From: Miscanthus floridulus
Lineage: Eukaryota; Streptophyta; Magnoliopsida; Poales; Poaceae
Direction of reading: 5' to 3'
NCBI RefSeq assembly: GCF_019320115.1
Contig: NC_089581.1
Location: 15,401,100 to 15,465,099 of the forward strand
Length of the DNA stretch: 64,000 nucleotides
The first letter of the stretch is position 1; every line of letters begins with the position of its first letter. Both the position numbers and the translations under genes were made by a program. The notes under the pieces were generated by a model that saw nothing but the letters and a program-made list of their open reading frames with translations, searched no databases and was not told the DNA's origin. Shown here in pieces: positions 45,601-55,980 of this stretch.

Positions 45601-46691
45601 TTTTGCGTCCACAAGAAGAAGACTGGTGGGCATGGGAACCGGAGAAACATGGCGAGTTCTCGGTGAAATCAACATACTGGAAATTAGCTGAACCAGACAT
45701 GCAAGAAATTGGAGGGTCAGGTGATAATTCTTGGAAGATACTATGGAAATTGAAGGTCCCTCCAAAGATCAAGGTTTTTTGGTGGCGGGTATTAAATGAA
45801 TTCATCCCAGCCAAGGATATTCTGAATCGTCGTCATATTGAACCAGTTGGTTTCTGTGAGTGGCGTGGAAGCGAAAGGGAGACAATCAAGCACATTTTCA
45901 TGGATTGCTCTACTGCCATGGGTTTCTGGCGTGAGGTAAAAGCTCTAACAGGTGTGAAGCTCCCTCCGCTACATCCCTTGACTTGGGCAAGTGATATCTT
46001 TCGAGATGAGGTTTGTTCAGAACGTGATCGTTGTGTCATCATTATTGGAATGTATGCTCTCTAGACACAGCGCAACAGGAAAGACCATGGGGAGCAACAG
46101 CTGCCGTTGCGGAAAGCTGTACAATGGGCGGTGGATTTGGCCTATGATTTTTGGTAGACCACCAAACAAGCTATGCAAAGGACGACCGGGTTTTCTAAAC
46201 CAACATGGAGGCCACCACCGACAGGTTGCATGAAATGCAATGTGGATGGGGCGTTTGATCCAAGGACTGGCTAGGGGGCAACCGGTGCTATTCTTCGGAA
46301 TCACAGTGGTAACTTTGTGTGTGGAAGAGCGAGATGGTACCCATATGGCCTGGACTCACTAACGTTGGAAGCATTAGCCTGCAAGGATGGGGTACTGCTG
46401 GCTGCGGAGAGGGGTGTCCAGCGTCTGCAGGTTGAAACTGATAGCCAGGAATTGGTGAAGCTCTGGGAGGCGGTAGACACTCAACGATCTAGCATATATC
46501 CGATTCTTAAAGAGATAAAAGACCACAGCACAACTGTCTTTGTTTTTTCCTTGATGTATGCTAATCGCTCTTGTAATCAAGTTGCTCATGTACTAGATAG
46601 ACAAGTCTCAGATGACATTAGGATGGGTGATTGGCATTCGGCCCCATCGTGCGTTCTTCGTCTGCTGACTTACAATTGTACTCCTATTTGA
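42636..46691 (+). pseudogene. LINE ORF2: endonuclease, reverse transcriptase, zinc-binding domain, RNase H
   Basis: The APE-type endonuclease runs from about 42660 (VRELRSLCELHRPWLVFLSE) through LLWLCAGDFNEVLH and RLDRGLANSEF to TESDHCCLVLE. RT has FRPISLCNVIYKICSKVVAN, ITDNVLVAYECTHYL, VKLDMEKAYDRVEWDYL, GLRQGDPIS and the catalytic FADD at 44684-44695. A zinc-binding RT-associated domain lies near 45740-45930 (VFWWRVLNEFIPAKDIL, IKHIFMDC). A plant-type RNase H follows at 46230-46660 (CMKCNVDGAFD, AILRNHSGNFVCG, LEALACKDGVLLA). At least six frameshifts or stops interrupt it (for example near 43416, 43910, 44827, 45280 and 46064). Confidence 0.85.
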
Positions 46692-46741
46692 TTCTTGATA
46701 AGAGAAAGATCATCAAGTCACAAAAAAAAACTTCAGTATCT

Positions 46742-47457
46742 TGCCCAATATACAAATTCTCACCATTTCAAGGAACTACTAGTATTGTGTGGTTGTATAG
46801 GTATTGTCTTAATCATCTAGGACAAGTTTGGTTTATTTCCTTGCTCACATTTCTCCGTATTCGCCTTTTTTTAGATTTGTGTACGACATTTGCTCGCAGT
46901 GCCAAAATTTTAGTTCCGCAGTGGCCAAAGAAGACCCTTAACGAACATGTAATGGGGTCATAATTTCAGTATGTTAAGGCACATGGTTGAGCACGTGCTT
47001 AAATCCGCAGACACTTACGTGGGATTGTAGCTATCTTCCTATAATCCTTACCTCCACGCTACGTACCAGTCAAAAAACATAAAAGGAAAATTGGAGTTTT
47101 CCGAGTCAGCACGATGGACTACACTCCACTGCAGCTGCCACGTCACACTCTGGTTTTGTGTCAGTGTCACTGCCTCTACGTCTAGAAGCCCAACCGCTTT
47201 AAAAAACCGCGAGGCGCCGAATTTGCTGGGAGACCCGATGGTGGTGGGCGCGAGCACGCAGACGCAGCTGAACCAGCCCACAGCTTTGCCCAAGCAAAAC
47301 CCGTAGTTTCCAGCCCCCCATGCCAGTAGGGCAGTAGGGAGTTGCTAGCGCGCGCGCGCGCCGACGTCGGTCACGTCTTCCTCTCCGGTCCTCATCACCT
47401 AACCGGCTCCGGCCGCCGCGGGTCCCCGATCCCACCATCACCAGGCACCAGCAATGA
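46742..47457. other. intergenic DNA and promoter of the next gene
   Basis: No gene. (GC)7 at 47348-47361. GC content rises toward the gene at 47635. Confidence 0.45.
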
Positions 47458-47465
47458 TATAAAAG
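47458..47465 (+). promoter_or_regulatory. TATA box of the small gene at 47635
   Basis: TATAAAAG about 175 bases before the ATG. Predicts transcription start near 47490 and a leader of about 145 bases. Confidence 0.7.
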
Positions 47466-47634
47466 CACAGGTGCTCACCAGAATCGCTAAACCTCAGAGC
47501 CACTCCATTATTGTTTCCAGTGAAAAGCTCCGCACCCAATCATTCTGCCATCATACAGCACTAGTTCGCACGACGCTTCCGCCGCCGCGCTTTGCTTTCT
47601 CCCGCTGTTCCATTCGAGACGCTTGGTGGTGGGG

Positions 47635-48108
47635 ATGAGCCGGGGGAGCAAGCTCCGGTGGCTGTGGCGTGCGCCGGCGCGGGCGCTGGGGCGGGCGCGG
47701 GACCTGTACGTGCGGGGGCTGACGGGGTGCGCGCGCTACGTCCCCTCTGACGCCGCGTTCGGGTACCCCGTGTTCGTGCCGGCGTCGCTGTCCAGGAGCC
47801 ACAGCGTCGACGACTGGGGCGCCGGGTCCGGCGCCGACGAGGACCTGCGGGAGCTGGTCCGCGCCGCGTCGCAGCGCCGCGTGGAGCAGCGGCGCGCCGA
47901 GCTGCAGGCCGTGGCCAGGAGCCAGAGCATGGCCGCCTCGCTCTCCATGGCGCGGATCGACGAGGACGCGCCGTGCGAGTTCGGGGCGGCCGCCGGCGGA
48001 GACGGCCCCGGAGCGCTGTATCCGAGGAGCCAGAGCTGCGTCGGCGACGCCGCCGGGAGGAGGGCCCACGCCCACCGCGGGCACCGGAAGGTGGTGGCCT
48101 TGGTCTGA
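47635..48108 (+). CDS. small plant-specific protein of unknown function
   Basis: Intronless, 157 residues, from ATG 47635 to TGA 48106-48108. A longer frame to 47623 would need a TTG start and is not used. The N-terminus is basic (MSRGSKLRWLWRAPARALGR) followed by DLYVRGLTGCARYV. Conserved-looking blocks are DEDLRELVRAAS, repeated R-S-x-S motifs (SRSHSVDD, ARSQSMAAS, PRSQSCVGD) and SMARIDEDAPCEFG. I recall Arabidopsis proteins of similar size sharing the DEDFRELVRAAS and RIDEDKPCDF blocks, none with a known role. Very GC-rich third positions, as in many grass monocistronic genes. The R-S-x-S repeats could be kinase targets; this is inference. Confidence 0.8.
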   Translation: MSRGSKLRWLWRAPARALGRARDLYVRGLTGCARYVPSDAAFGYPVFVPASLSRSHSVDDWGAGSGADEDLRELVRAASQRRVEQRRAELQAVARSQSMAASLSMARIDEDAPCEFGAAAGGDGPGALYPRSQSCVGDAAGRRAHAHRGHRKVVALV

Positions 48109-48331
48109 CGGAGCTGCTGCTTCTGCTTCTGGCTGCTGCCCGGCCGCCGTCAGAGCCACAGTGTGTGCGATCGTGTCATGCGCTGTCTTTGATCATGTCA
48201 ATACTCGAAAACTTGGATATCTTTGCTGTCTATTGAATGTGCAAGCATCTGCCGTCGTTTCAGCGTTGGATTCCCCAGCAATTCATGCACAAGCAGCAGT
48301 TTCACCTGGTCTCTTTTGGGCCTTTAATTTT

Positions 48332-48561
48332 GGCCTTGTTTAGATCGTAAGTTTTTTCACTCAATCTTCATCACATCAAATCTTTGGACACATGTATGGA
48401 GTATTAAATATAGATAAAAAATAACTAATTATATAGTTTGATTGTAAATTATGAGACGAATCTTTTGAGCCTAGTTAGACCATGATTGAACAATAATTAT
48501 CAAATATAAACAAAATGCTACAGTGTCAAATACCGATTCCTAACCCGATCAAAACGAGGCC
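48332..48561 (-). mobile_element. hAT-like MITE, copy 3 (inverted)
   Basis: Ends GGCCTTGTTTAGATCG and CGATCAAAACGAGGCC. The interior has GAGACGAATCTTTTGAGCCT and TTAAATATAGATAAAAAATA, the reverse-complement counterpart of the copies at 9766 and 16098. About 225 bases after the stop of the small gene, so possibly within its 3' UTR. Confidence 0.85.
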
Positions 48562-48730
48562 TTTGGCAATATTTGGCGCCTCGCGTTTACGAATAGCTTG
48601 CGCTCGAAGGTCCGGACCGAGCTTTGCGCTCAAGAGGCAGGGGAGTTGGGTGGAGCCGGGCACGGCCAGACCGCCAGAGGTGGGATAATCACTCTTCTTT
48701 ACTCATAGTCTGAAATTATACAAAACTCTA

Positions 48731-48851
48731 CAGCCTATTCGCTTGCTCGTAAACGATCGTAAATTTCCAGTTGAAAATAGTGTTTTTTTCTCACACCAAT
48801 CCAGCCAGCAGTAAATAATCCATGATACGATACGGTCTTCCGAACAGGCTG
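48731..48851. mobile_element. short MITE, 'GCCTGTTCG' family, copy 2
   Basis: Ends CAGCCTATTCGCTTG and CTTCCGAACAGGCTG with the TTTTTTTCTCACAC block inside. Confidence 0.7.
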
Positions 48852-49145
48852 CTAGTTAACAGTCCTCGTTTGCATTGCACATTAAAAGTGCAGTAACAAA
48901 AATGGCATGTTCTTTTGCTAAAAAATGGGCAGATTGTTAAATTTGGCCTGAAAATGGACATACACAACTTTCATTCGTTAGGGTACTCCTTGGTTGTCAA
49001 TTTGCTTTCACTGGTGGGATGAGAGGAGCTAGCGCGCAAGCTGAAGTATTGGCTTTTTAGAAACAACTTCCGATTATATTAAAAAGAGAAATCTAGACTG
49101 TACAGTACAATGAAACAATAATGACCCTGAAGGATCTAACAATTA

Positions 49146-49246
49146 GCTTGTTCGCTTATTGGTTTTAGCCAGGACAGTGTTTTTCTCTCACAACAAACCA
49201 GCATCAGCCGAACTTATTAGCCTAGAAACGAACGGACGATCAGGCT
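49146..49246. mobile_element. short MITE, 'GCCTGTTCG' family, copy 3
   Basis: Begins GCTTGTTCGCTTATTGGTTT, contains CAGTGTTTTTCTCTCACAAC, ends GAACGGACGATCAGGCT. Confidence 0.65.
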
Positions 49247-49377
49247 GAACAACGACAACACAGCTGAAGTAACCAAACAACTGAAACAAGCTAACGATAA
49301 AGGCCGGTTGGAATGGGAACTTACCATGCGCCATAGACATGTCAACTCGCACCCAGCACTGTTGTACACCAAGGAAC

Positions 49378-49704
49378 TCAACTGCCCCTCCGGAAACTCC
49401 CCGAGGTAGCTAGCTGATTGCTACACATTGTCCGGATGGCAGAGTGGTCAAGTTGAAATACCAAAGTCATCCCTTGCGCTACGTGATTACCATGATTGGG
49501 GAAAGTGGAGCCAGCAGAACAAAGCTGGTGAGTAAATTGTACGGCAGTAGGTAAACCATATCTCATTTTGACATCTATGAGTGGGTTAGTGCCTCTGATG
49601 TCCTCAAGATAATCATCATACGCACTACAGATGGAGAAGAATGTTCCAAGGAGAATATTAAGGACACCCTGCCCACAGGAGAATTTCAGAGTAGCCACCC
49701 TCAC
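49378..49704 (-). other. unrecognised open frame, possible gene fragment
   Basis: A minus-strand frame of about 108 codons reading LKFSCGQGVLNILLGTFFSI and then CSAYDDYLEDIRGTNPLIDV. It has no ATG at its listed start (GTG). Composition is protein-like, but I do not recognise the family. It could be an exon of a decayed gene or a transposon-captured piece. Confidence 0.3.
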
Positions 49705-49816
49705 CGTATCAAGGAGCTATAATTGAGGTTACAAATTTTGATTAGAAAGTAGTCATCAATCTGTTCAAAGGAAACCTTCTTAACAAATGACAGAAATGAA
49801 CTTCCTGTTGTTTTTT

Positions 49817-49934
49817 CAGCTTGTCTTATAATCCGTACTTTTCAGCTTGTTTTTTCAGCCGGAACAGTGTTTTTCTCTCACAACAAATCAGCCGGAACAG
49901 TGTTTCAGCTTATTTTTTCAGCGAAGCGAACAGG
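49817..49934. mobile_element. short MITE, 'GCCTGTTCG' family, copy 4 with internal duplication
   Basis: CAGCTTGT...GCGAAGCGAACAGG ends, with the unit TCAGCCGGAACAGTGTTT present twice. Confidence 0.6.
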
Positions 49935-51575
49935 ACTGGTCTATTCCAGGTCACTTACCACTGACCTGGCATATGAGGGTGTCGTGTAACTCCCTTCGTG
50001 TTAATGAAACACATGTTAAGGCTTGTTCACGAAAAAAAAGAAGCAATAGAAAAATAGAAAAATACAGAAAGAGGATTTTGGAGAACACGAAAAGGTTGCG
50101 GTAGTTCTTCCCTCAGGCCTTCTAGACCAAGGAGTAACAAGGCTAACCAAAAATGACATTGCCAATTCTCAATCAGGTACGTGACTAAAATCAAATGAAC
50201 GTTCGAGCAAACTAGCTTAGCAATAGCGATTCATACGGTTATTATCTCCTAAAGTCTCGCAACTATGCAAGGAATCACCTGGTATGTATTAGTATGTACT
50301 ATGTGGTATGTTGAATCTCATACTATTGATCCGTGTGAGTGTTCACATCCAAGCGATCATCCAATTCTTGGATAAATAGGGAAATGGTACATTTGGAGCT
50401 GACTGTTCTCGGGAAATGCATCTTGGGTACCGGTAGTTGGACATCCAAAGTTGCCACCCACGCCACGCCACGCCACGCCCTCGCAGGTGACGAATAAAGA
50501 AAAGATGGGATTGCCGCAAGCGGAGATGCCTCAATTTGTGATCCGCGCCATCAGTTTAGAGTTTAGTCGCAGGATAGATATCACCTACATGGTGATGTCC
50601 AATGCCGTAAACAGTGGCGCATCTAAGATTTTATATAAGAGTATGCTGCACAAAAATATTCATATGTAATTCGATAAACGATCACAAAATTTACAGCATA
50701 TACATGCACAAAATAATATGATATATTTTAAATTTAAAGATTAAGTTGGAAGCTTCCACATATTACAATATAAATAGTTTAACACCATGTTGATATTTAA
50801 AGTGAGGCATGAAAGAGAATAAAAAACTTACAATGGTCTTTGTCTAAATTTTTAAGCTGACCCTTTCTAATAGATATCAAATATGATTGTCTTGATTATT
50901 AAAAAAATATAAGCAATGCCTTCGCTTCTCTTCATAAGTGGACAATTCTTAAAAAAAGCAATGTAAATCACATGCAATCGGGATGATAGAATCACATGAC
51001 GTAGTCTGCTACAATTATAAACATACATGGTATGGATATTTGATACTGATGTTTGGTGATATACACAAATAATGACAAGTAGGAGTAATCTCGACGGTCT
51101 CCATGATATACACAAACAATGATAGATAATTAATTAGGCAAAATTCTTAGAAAAAGTAATAAGATCAAATCAAGAAAACGCAAAGCTGTTACCTGTCAGA
51201 TTTACAAGTATATGCTTGCTAGAGTACTAGCAGGAGAATTATTTCAGCTTCTTGTTCTAGCTGTCAATTAAGTTGTACTGTTTTCTACCCAAATCCTGAT
51301 CCAGACCTAATTAACACCAATTAGCCTATGTATTGTAAAGCTTGGTGTGACTTTGATCGGACTCCGCCTCTCCTATCGGCATGGCCAAATCTGAGGCTCT
51401 CGATGGGTGCTGGGCGGCTGGCTTTTGTTACCATGCTGACGACCGGACGACAAGGACATTAGGCACGGGTGCAGCACTTGGCGGTTTAGATGGGATCGTA
51501 ACTCGCTAGTCGCGAGGCAGGGCAGGCAAAGTGGCGCGGGTCTGCGACAGTGCGGCGCTTGTGATCATGACTCTT
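49935..51575. other. intergenic DNA without recognised gene
   Basis: A short CCACG repeat lies at about 50457-50480. The stretch 50600-51200 is AT-rich with many short open frames but no conserved protein. Its start, CAGTGGCGCATCTAAGATTT, resembles the edge of a repeat I cannot name. Confidence 0.4.
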
Positions 51576-52904
51576 TGTGGCAGAACCGCCTGAAATAATA
51601 CGCTTTCTGAGGCGCTCATCTTCCACTAGACACTAAGCACCTCGAAAGTGAGCTACATCGAACAGTTCCGTCGAGCACACCCTAAGGGAGAACTCGAACA
51701 ATCTACGTTTTACATCCAGAATCCAATAATGATTACGAGCATACAATACTTAATCCATTTTATACAACAAGAGTTCTTAGAAATTATTTATTATAACACC
51801 AGAGTTTAGAGTGCGATAATTAAACAGTGGAATGGAAATAAACATCTAGCAAAAATGATACAGGGATCCGTCTGTACCTACTAGAAGAATCCTCCACACA
51901 AGAGTTACTCCTCAAGCTGCACCTGCAACAGGGGTAAAATAAACTCTGAGTACACAATGTACTCGCAAGACTTACCCGACTAGTGAGAATAGTTTTTCGA
52001 CTCTCAAGGATATGATAGGCCATATGGATTTATTGTTTTCTTTTTATTTGCGAAAAGCTTTACTAGAAGTACGTCCTTAAAATCAAGTTTAATTAGCAGT
52101 CATGATTACTTCATTAGCTAACCATTCTAGATAAGCATCAGTTCTACTTTCAAGCAAGGGTTAAGCAATCATAACCATTTCACCGTCTTTCATCTTCCAG
52201 TTCTTACTACGGTGCTAGACCATAGTCAAGTCGTACCGTCTCATAGACACGACGATTCGTGAACCAATGTATCCCAGCTAGGTACCCCGAAACACACGCC
52301 CCGTTTATACCCTAGGCACAAACAAGATCAACCCATTCCACTCCTGTCACTGGGTCTAGGTCCCCATCCAAACTTGGACTCCAAGCCCCCACATTTGAGA
52401 CCCGGTCTCAGTATGGTGCTTAGACCTCCACCTTTCCCCGCCTCCAATCAGTCGGTCTGAAAAAGAGCCGGAACCCACGACAAGAGCGTAACGAGCCTTT
52501 CCGCTCCCATAAGCAAGTATGTGCTCATGATAATAAGTCTGTGACCAGACTACCATCCACAGCAACGGACGGTCCTTAATCGACACGAATAGGAAAAACA
52601 GTGTACCTAAGCTAAGCCCCGTTGGCCGCGGGACACAACCTGTTACACCCACCAATACCCATATCATATCCCTGCCCTGTCTTCATTTTTTCTTTCATCA
52701 TTTTATTATGAGAGTAATAATAATCCCCTATTATGAGCAACGGCAGGTTACTGATGCTACCGATGACCTAAGCATATCATCTACTTGAACCTACACTAGT
52801 AAGACTCTTAGGACAGGTGTATCTATGCATGTGGTTTCTATAAAATTCCTGTAACGTAAATGCACAACACATATATATGCGATGAATTATAAAATAAAGA
52901 TTAT
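51576..52904 (-). repeat. Tekay-like LTR, 3' part, minus orientation
   Basis: On the minus strand it ends GGCGGTTCTGCCACA, matching the GTCGGTTCTGTTACA end of the chromovirus LTR. It also carries TACTCAGAGTTTATTTTACC and CCTGTTGCAG (about 51960-51925), the same block found near 29369. Its upstream half is at 62291-64000, separated by the copia insertion. No primer-binding site follows the end, so this is a 3' or solo LTR. Confidence 0.7.
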
Positions 52905-53874
52905 TGAAAGCTCTAGTTTGTTTTTGGTGAATTGATGAAACCCTAAGTGCTAACCTAGTTCATCAAGTGATCTTGAGATAGGTAGCACACTCCAAGTGGT
53001 GAGGCAAATGAAGATCATGACATGATGATGATGATGCCATGGTGATGATCAAGTGCTTGGACTTGAAAAGAAGAAAGAGAAAAACAAAAGGCTCAAGGCA
53101 AAGGTATAAGTTGTAGGAGCCATTTTGTTTTAGTGATCGAGACACTTAGAGAGTGTGATCACATTTAGGATCGATAGCCGTACTATTAAGAGGGGTGAAA
53201 CTCGCATCAAAATGCGGTTATCAAAGTGCCACTAGATGCTCTAACTCATTGCATATGCATTTAGGATCTAGTGGAGTGCTAACACCCTTGAAAATGTTTG
53301 TGAAAATATGCTAACATATGTGCACAAGGTGATACACTTGGTGGTTGGCACATTTGAGCAAGGGTTAGAAACTTCACCGGTGGAGTGTCCACCCTTAGAG
53401 TGCAGACAGTCCGACGGTGCCACCGGCGCTCTATACAGAAAAGACGGAGGTCACTGTAAGTGACCGGATGTTGATCTCGTTAGGACCGGCGCATCCGGTC
53501 AATGGTAGCAGTGAGCGTGCGGTTTTGGTCTCATGACCGGACGCTGGCGCAAGAAATGACCGGGTGCTCAGGGCCTAAGTCCGGTCAGTATGACGCATGA
53601 TGACGTTGAGTGACTGGATGCTGGGTGTGTCCGGTCGGGCATGACCGGACATGTCCGTTCGTGATTTTTCGCTTCTGCTACCTTACTGGAAACGACCAGA
53701 CGCTAGTGTTTGTGCGTCTAGTCACTTCGAGCAGCGTGTCCGGTCATCACTTGATCGTTGGGATCGGGCGATCAGCATTTGAAGCCTCATAATTGTCTAA
53801 CCGGTTTGCTAAGTGTTGTTGTAGAAATTTTTAATAGGCTATTCACCCCTCCCTCTAGCCATTAGAATCTTTCA
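52905..53874 (+). repeat. 5' LTR of copia element 3 (970 bp, internally deleted)
   Basis: Collinear with the 3' LTR until GAAGCC near 53785, then jumps to CTCATAATTGTC. The junction has the three bases GCC in common with both breakpoints of the 3' LTR (about 61247 and 62202). Confidence 0.9.
53400..53765. repeat. GACCGGACGC / GTCCGGTC motif cluster in the LTR
   Basis: Direct and inverted copies of TGACCGGACGC and its complement lie at about 53455-53760 and again at 60910-61325 in the 3' LTR. Examples are GACCGGACGCTGG, GTCCGGTCGGG and CATGACCGGAC. Confidence 0.7.
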
Positions 53875-53876
53875 AG

Positions 53877-53890
53877 TGGTATTAGAGCCA
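53877..53890 (+). promoter_or_regulatory. primer-binding site of copia element 3
   Basis: TGGTATTAGAGCCA, two bases after the LTR. Initiator Met tRNA type with one change (TATT for TATC). Confidence 0.85.
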
Positions 53891-53931
53891 AAGTCACCGT
53901 AATTTGAGGCTTAACAACCTTCAGTGTAAAA

Positions 53932-55980
53932 ATGGCTCAAATCAACAACACCAAGAAGCCACCCCAATTTGATGGCTCAAATTATCCCTATTGGAAAGCT
54001 AAGATGACAACTTATATCAAGTCAATCAATAGAAAGGTTTGGAAGGTGGTAGAGACAAAGATTGAGATTGAAGATGAAGAGGCTCCCACCGCCGCCGAAG
54101 AAATACTACTCTAAAATAATGACATTGCTCTTAGTGCCATCCATGATGCTTTGGATGAGAGAACTTTTGAGTAAATCAAAAACATTGAGAGAGCTCATGA
54201 GGCATGGAAGAAATTGGAGGAATCATTTGAGGGCACTCAAGCCGTGAAGGGTGCAAAGGCATACATTCTCAAAGAGAAGTTTGTAAGCTTCAAGATGAAG
54301 GAGGATGAGAGTGTGTCGGAGATGTTCCATAGGCTTCAAGTGCTCGTCAATGATCTCAAAGCACTTGGAGAAGAGGTGAAGGACAAGGACTTCTCCCATA
54401 AGTTCTTGAGATGCTTACCTTCAAGATTTGGCACATTGGTCACTATTCTAGTGAGGTGTGGTTTAGATACCATGATACCAAACCAAGTGTTGGGAGATAT
54501 AATAACCGATGATACATATAGAGATGATGATGAGAAGGAAGAAAAGAAGGAGAAGAAAGATGAGAAGAAAAAGAGCGTGGCATTCAAGACCACATCATCC
54601 AAGGGCAAGGCAAAGCAAGATACATCAAGTGAAGATGATGGCTCATGGGATGATGATAATAATGAGAAGATGGCTCTCTTTATGAAGAGATTTGGCAAGT
54701 TTATGATGAAGAAGGGCTACCGTGCTAGAAGAAAGAAGTCTTCATCCAAGAACAAGAAAGAGTCAAGAAGGTGCTTCAATTGTGGAAGCAAAGATCATCT
54801 TATTGCTCAATATCCATACAATAGCAACAAAGATGATGATAAGAAGAACAAGAAGAAGGACAAGAAAGAAAAGAAAGAGAAGAAGGACAAGATGACCTTA
54901 AAGAAGAACAAGGGTGGTTCATATGTGGTCACTTGGGATAGTGATGCTTCCTCAAGTGATAATGATGAGAGTGATGATGACAAGACCACCAAGAAGAAGG
55001 CACTTGCAAGCATTGCTATCAATGAGAAGCCTTCTCTCTTCGACACACCATCATGCTTCATGGCTAAGGCCACTAAGGTACAAATTTATGATGATGGAAG
55101 TGATGAGGAACATGATAATAAAAATGAAAATGAAAATAAAAATGATAGTGATAGTGATGATGACGAACCTACTAAGGATGAACTATTTGACATGCTAGAA
55201 GATGCTAGAGAACACTTTGGGATTAAGAGAAGAGAATGCAAAAGCTTGCATAAGAAACTAAAAGCCCTTAAGCAAGCCTTTGATGAGCTCAATGCATCTC
55301 ATGAGAGGCTAGAGGAAGCCCATGAGAAGCTTGGCAAGGCTCACAAAAAGCTTAAAAAGGCTCATTCCTCTTTACTTGATGAGAAAAATAAAACGAAGCA
55401 TGTTGGGACTTGTGATGTAGGCTTAACTTGTGATATAATTGATGAATCATTATCTACGCCTATCATTGTTGCTCCCGCTAACTCTTCTTGTAGTACTTTT
55501 ACTTCTACCTCATCTAGTAGTGATTGTTTCACTTGTGATGCCTCACTAATGGTTGAGAATGAGAACCTCAAGAAGGTGGTCAATAAGCTCACTCACACCT
55601 TGGCTAAGGCCTATGGTGGTGAGGACCGCTTGCTTATGTGCTTGGGTAGCCAAAGGGATTCTCTCTACAAAGAGGGATTGGGCTATACCCCCAAGAAAGG
55701 TAAGGCAACCTTTGCTTCTCATAAGACTAGTTTTGTGAAGAACAATAGTTGGTTTTGCACTAGTTGCAAGCAAGTTAGTCATAAAGAGCATGAGTACAAA
55801 AACAAGAGTAAAAATGCTAATGTATCCTCAATTAAGATTAATTCTTTCTATGTGCTTACCAAGGGTGCAAATGGTATAAAGGCTAAGTTCATTGGTAAAC
55901 CATGGATGGGCTCAAAGAAGAAAGCTATTTGGGTGCCAAAGAGCTTGGTCACTAACCTTCAAGGACCCAAGCAAGTTTGA
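53932..55980 (+). pseudogene. gag of copia element 3
   Basis: Starts MAQINNTKKPPQFDGSNYPY. One frame runs to 55980 with TAA at 54112-54114 and TAA at 54171-54173, and TGA at 55978-55980 where the family reads through. Contains the UBN2-type gag core (KFVSFKMKEDESVSEMFHRL, FLRCLPSRF), Lys/Glu-rich stretches and a zinc knuckle CFNCGSKDHLIAQY at about 54774-54815. Its last ligand is Tyr instead of Cys, so zinc binding should fail. A long coiled-coil-like region follows (about 55190-55380). Confidence 0.85.

Larger units (their letters stand above)
41603..46730 (+). mobile_element. L1-type LINE with poly(A) and 15-bp target duplication
   Basis: AAAACTTCAGTATCT occurs at 41588-41602 and again at 46727-46741, overlapping the end of the A tail (46722-46730). 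Between them are ORF1 (zinc knuckle) and ORF2 (endonuclease, RT, zinc-binding domain, RNase H). About 5.1 kb. The N-terminal half of ORF1 is missing although GC-rich leader-like sequence remains at the 5' end. Many frameshifts make it inactive. Confidence 0.9.

Noticed and set aside
49429..49450. tRNA-like GGATGGCAGAGTGGTC
   Set aside because: Resembles the D-arm of a Leu/Ser tRNA, but no anticodon arm, T-arm or acceptor stem follows.
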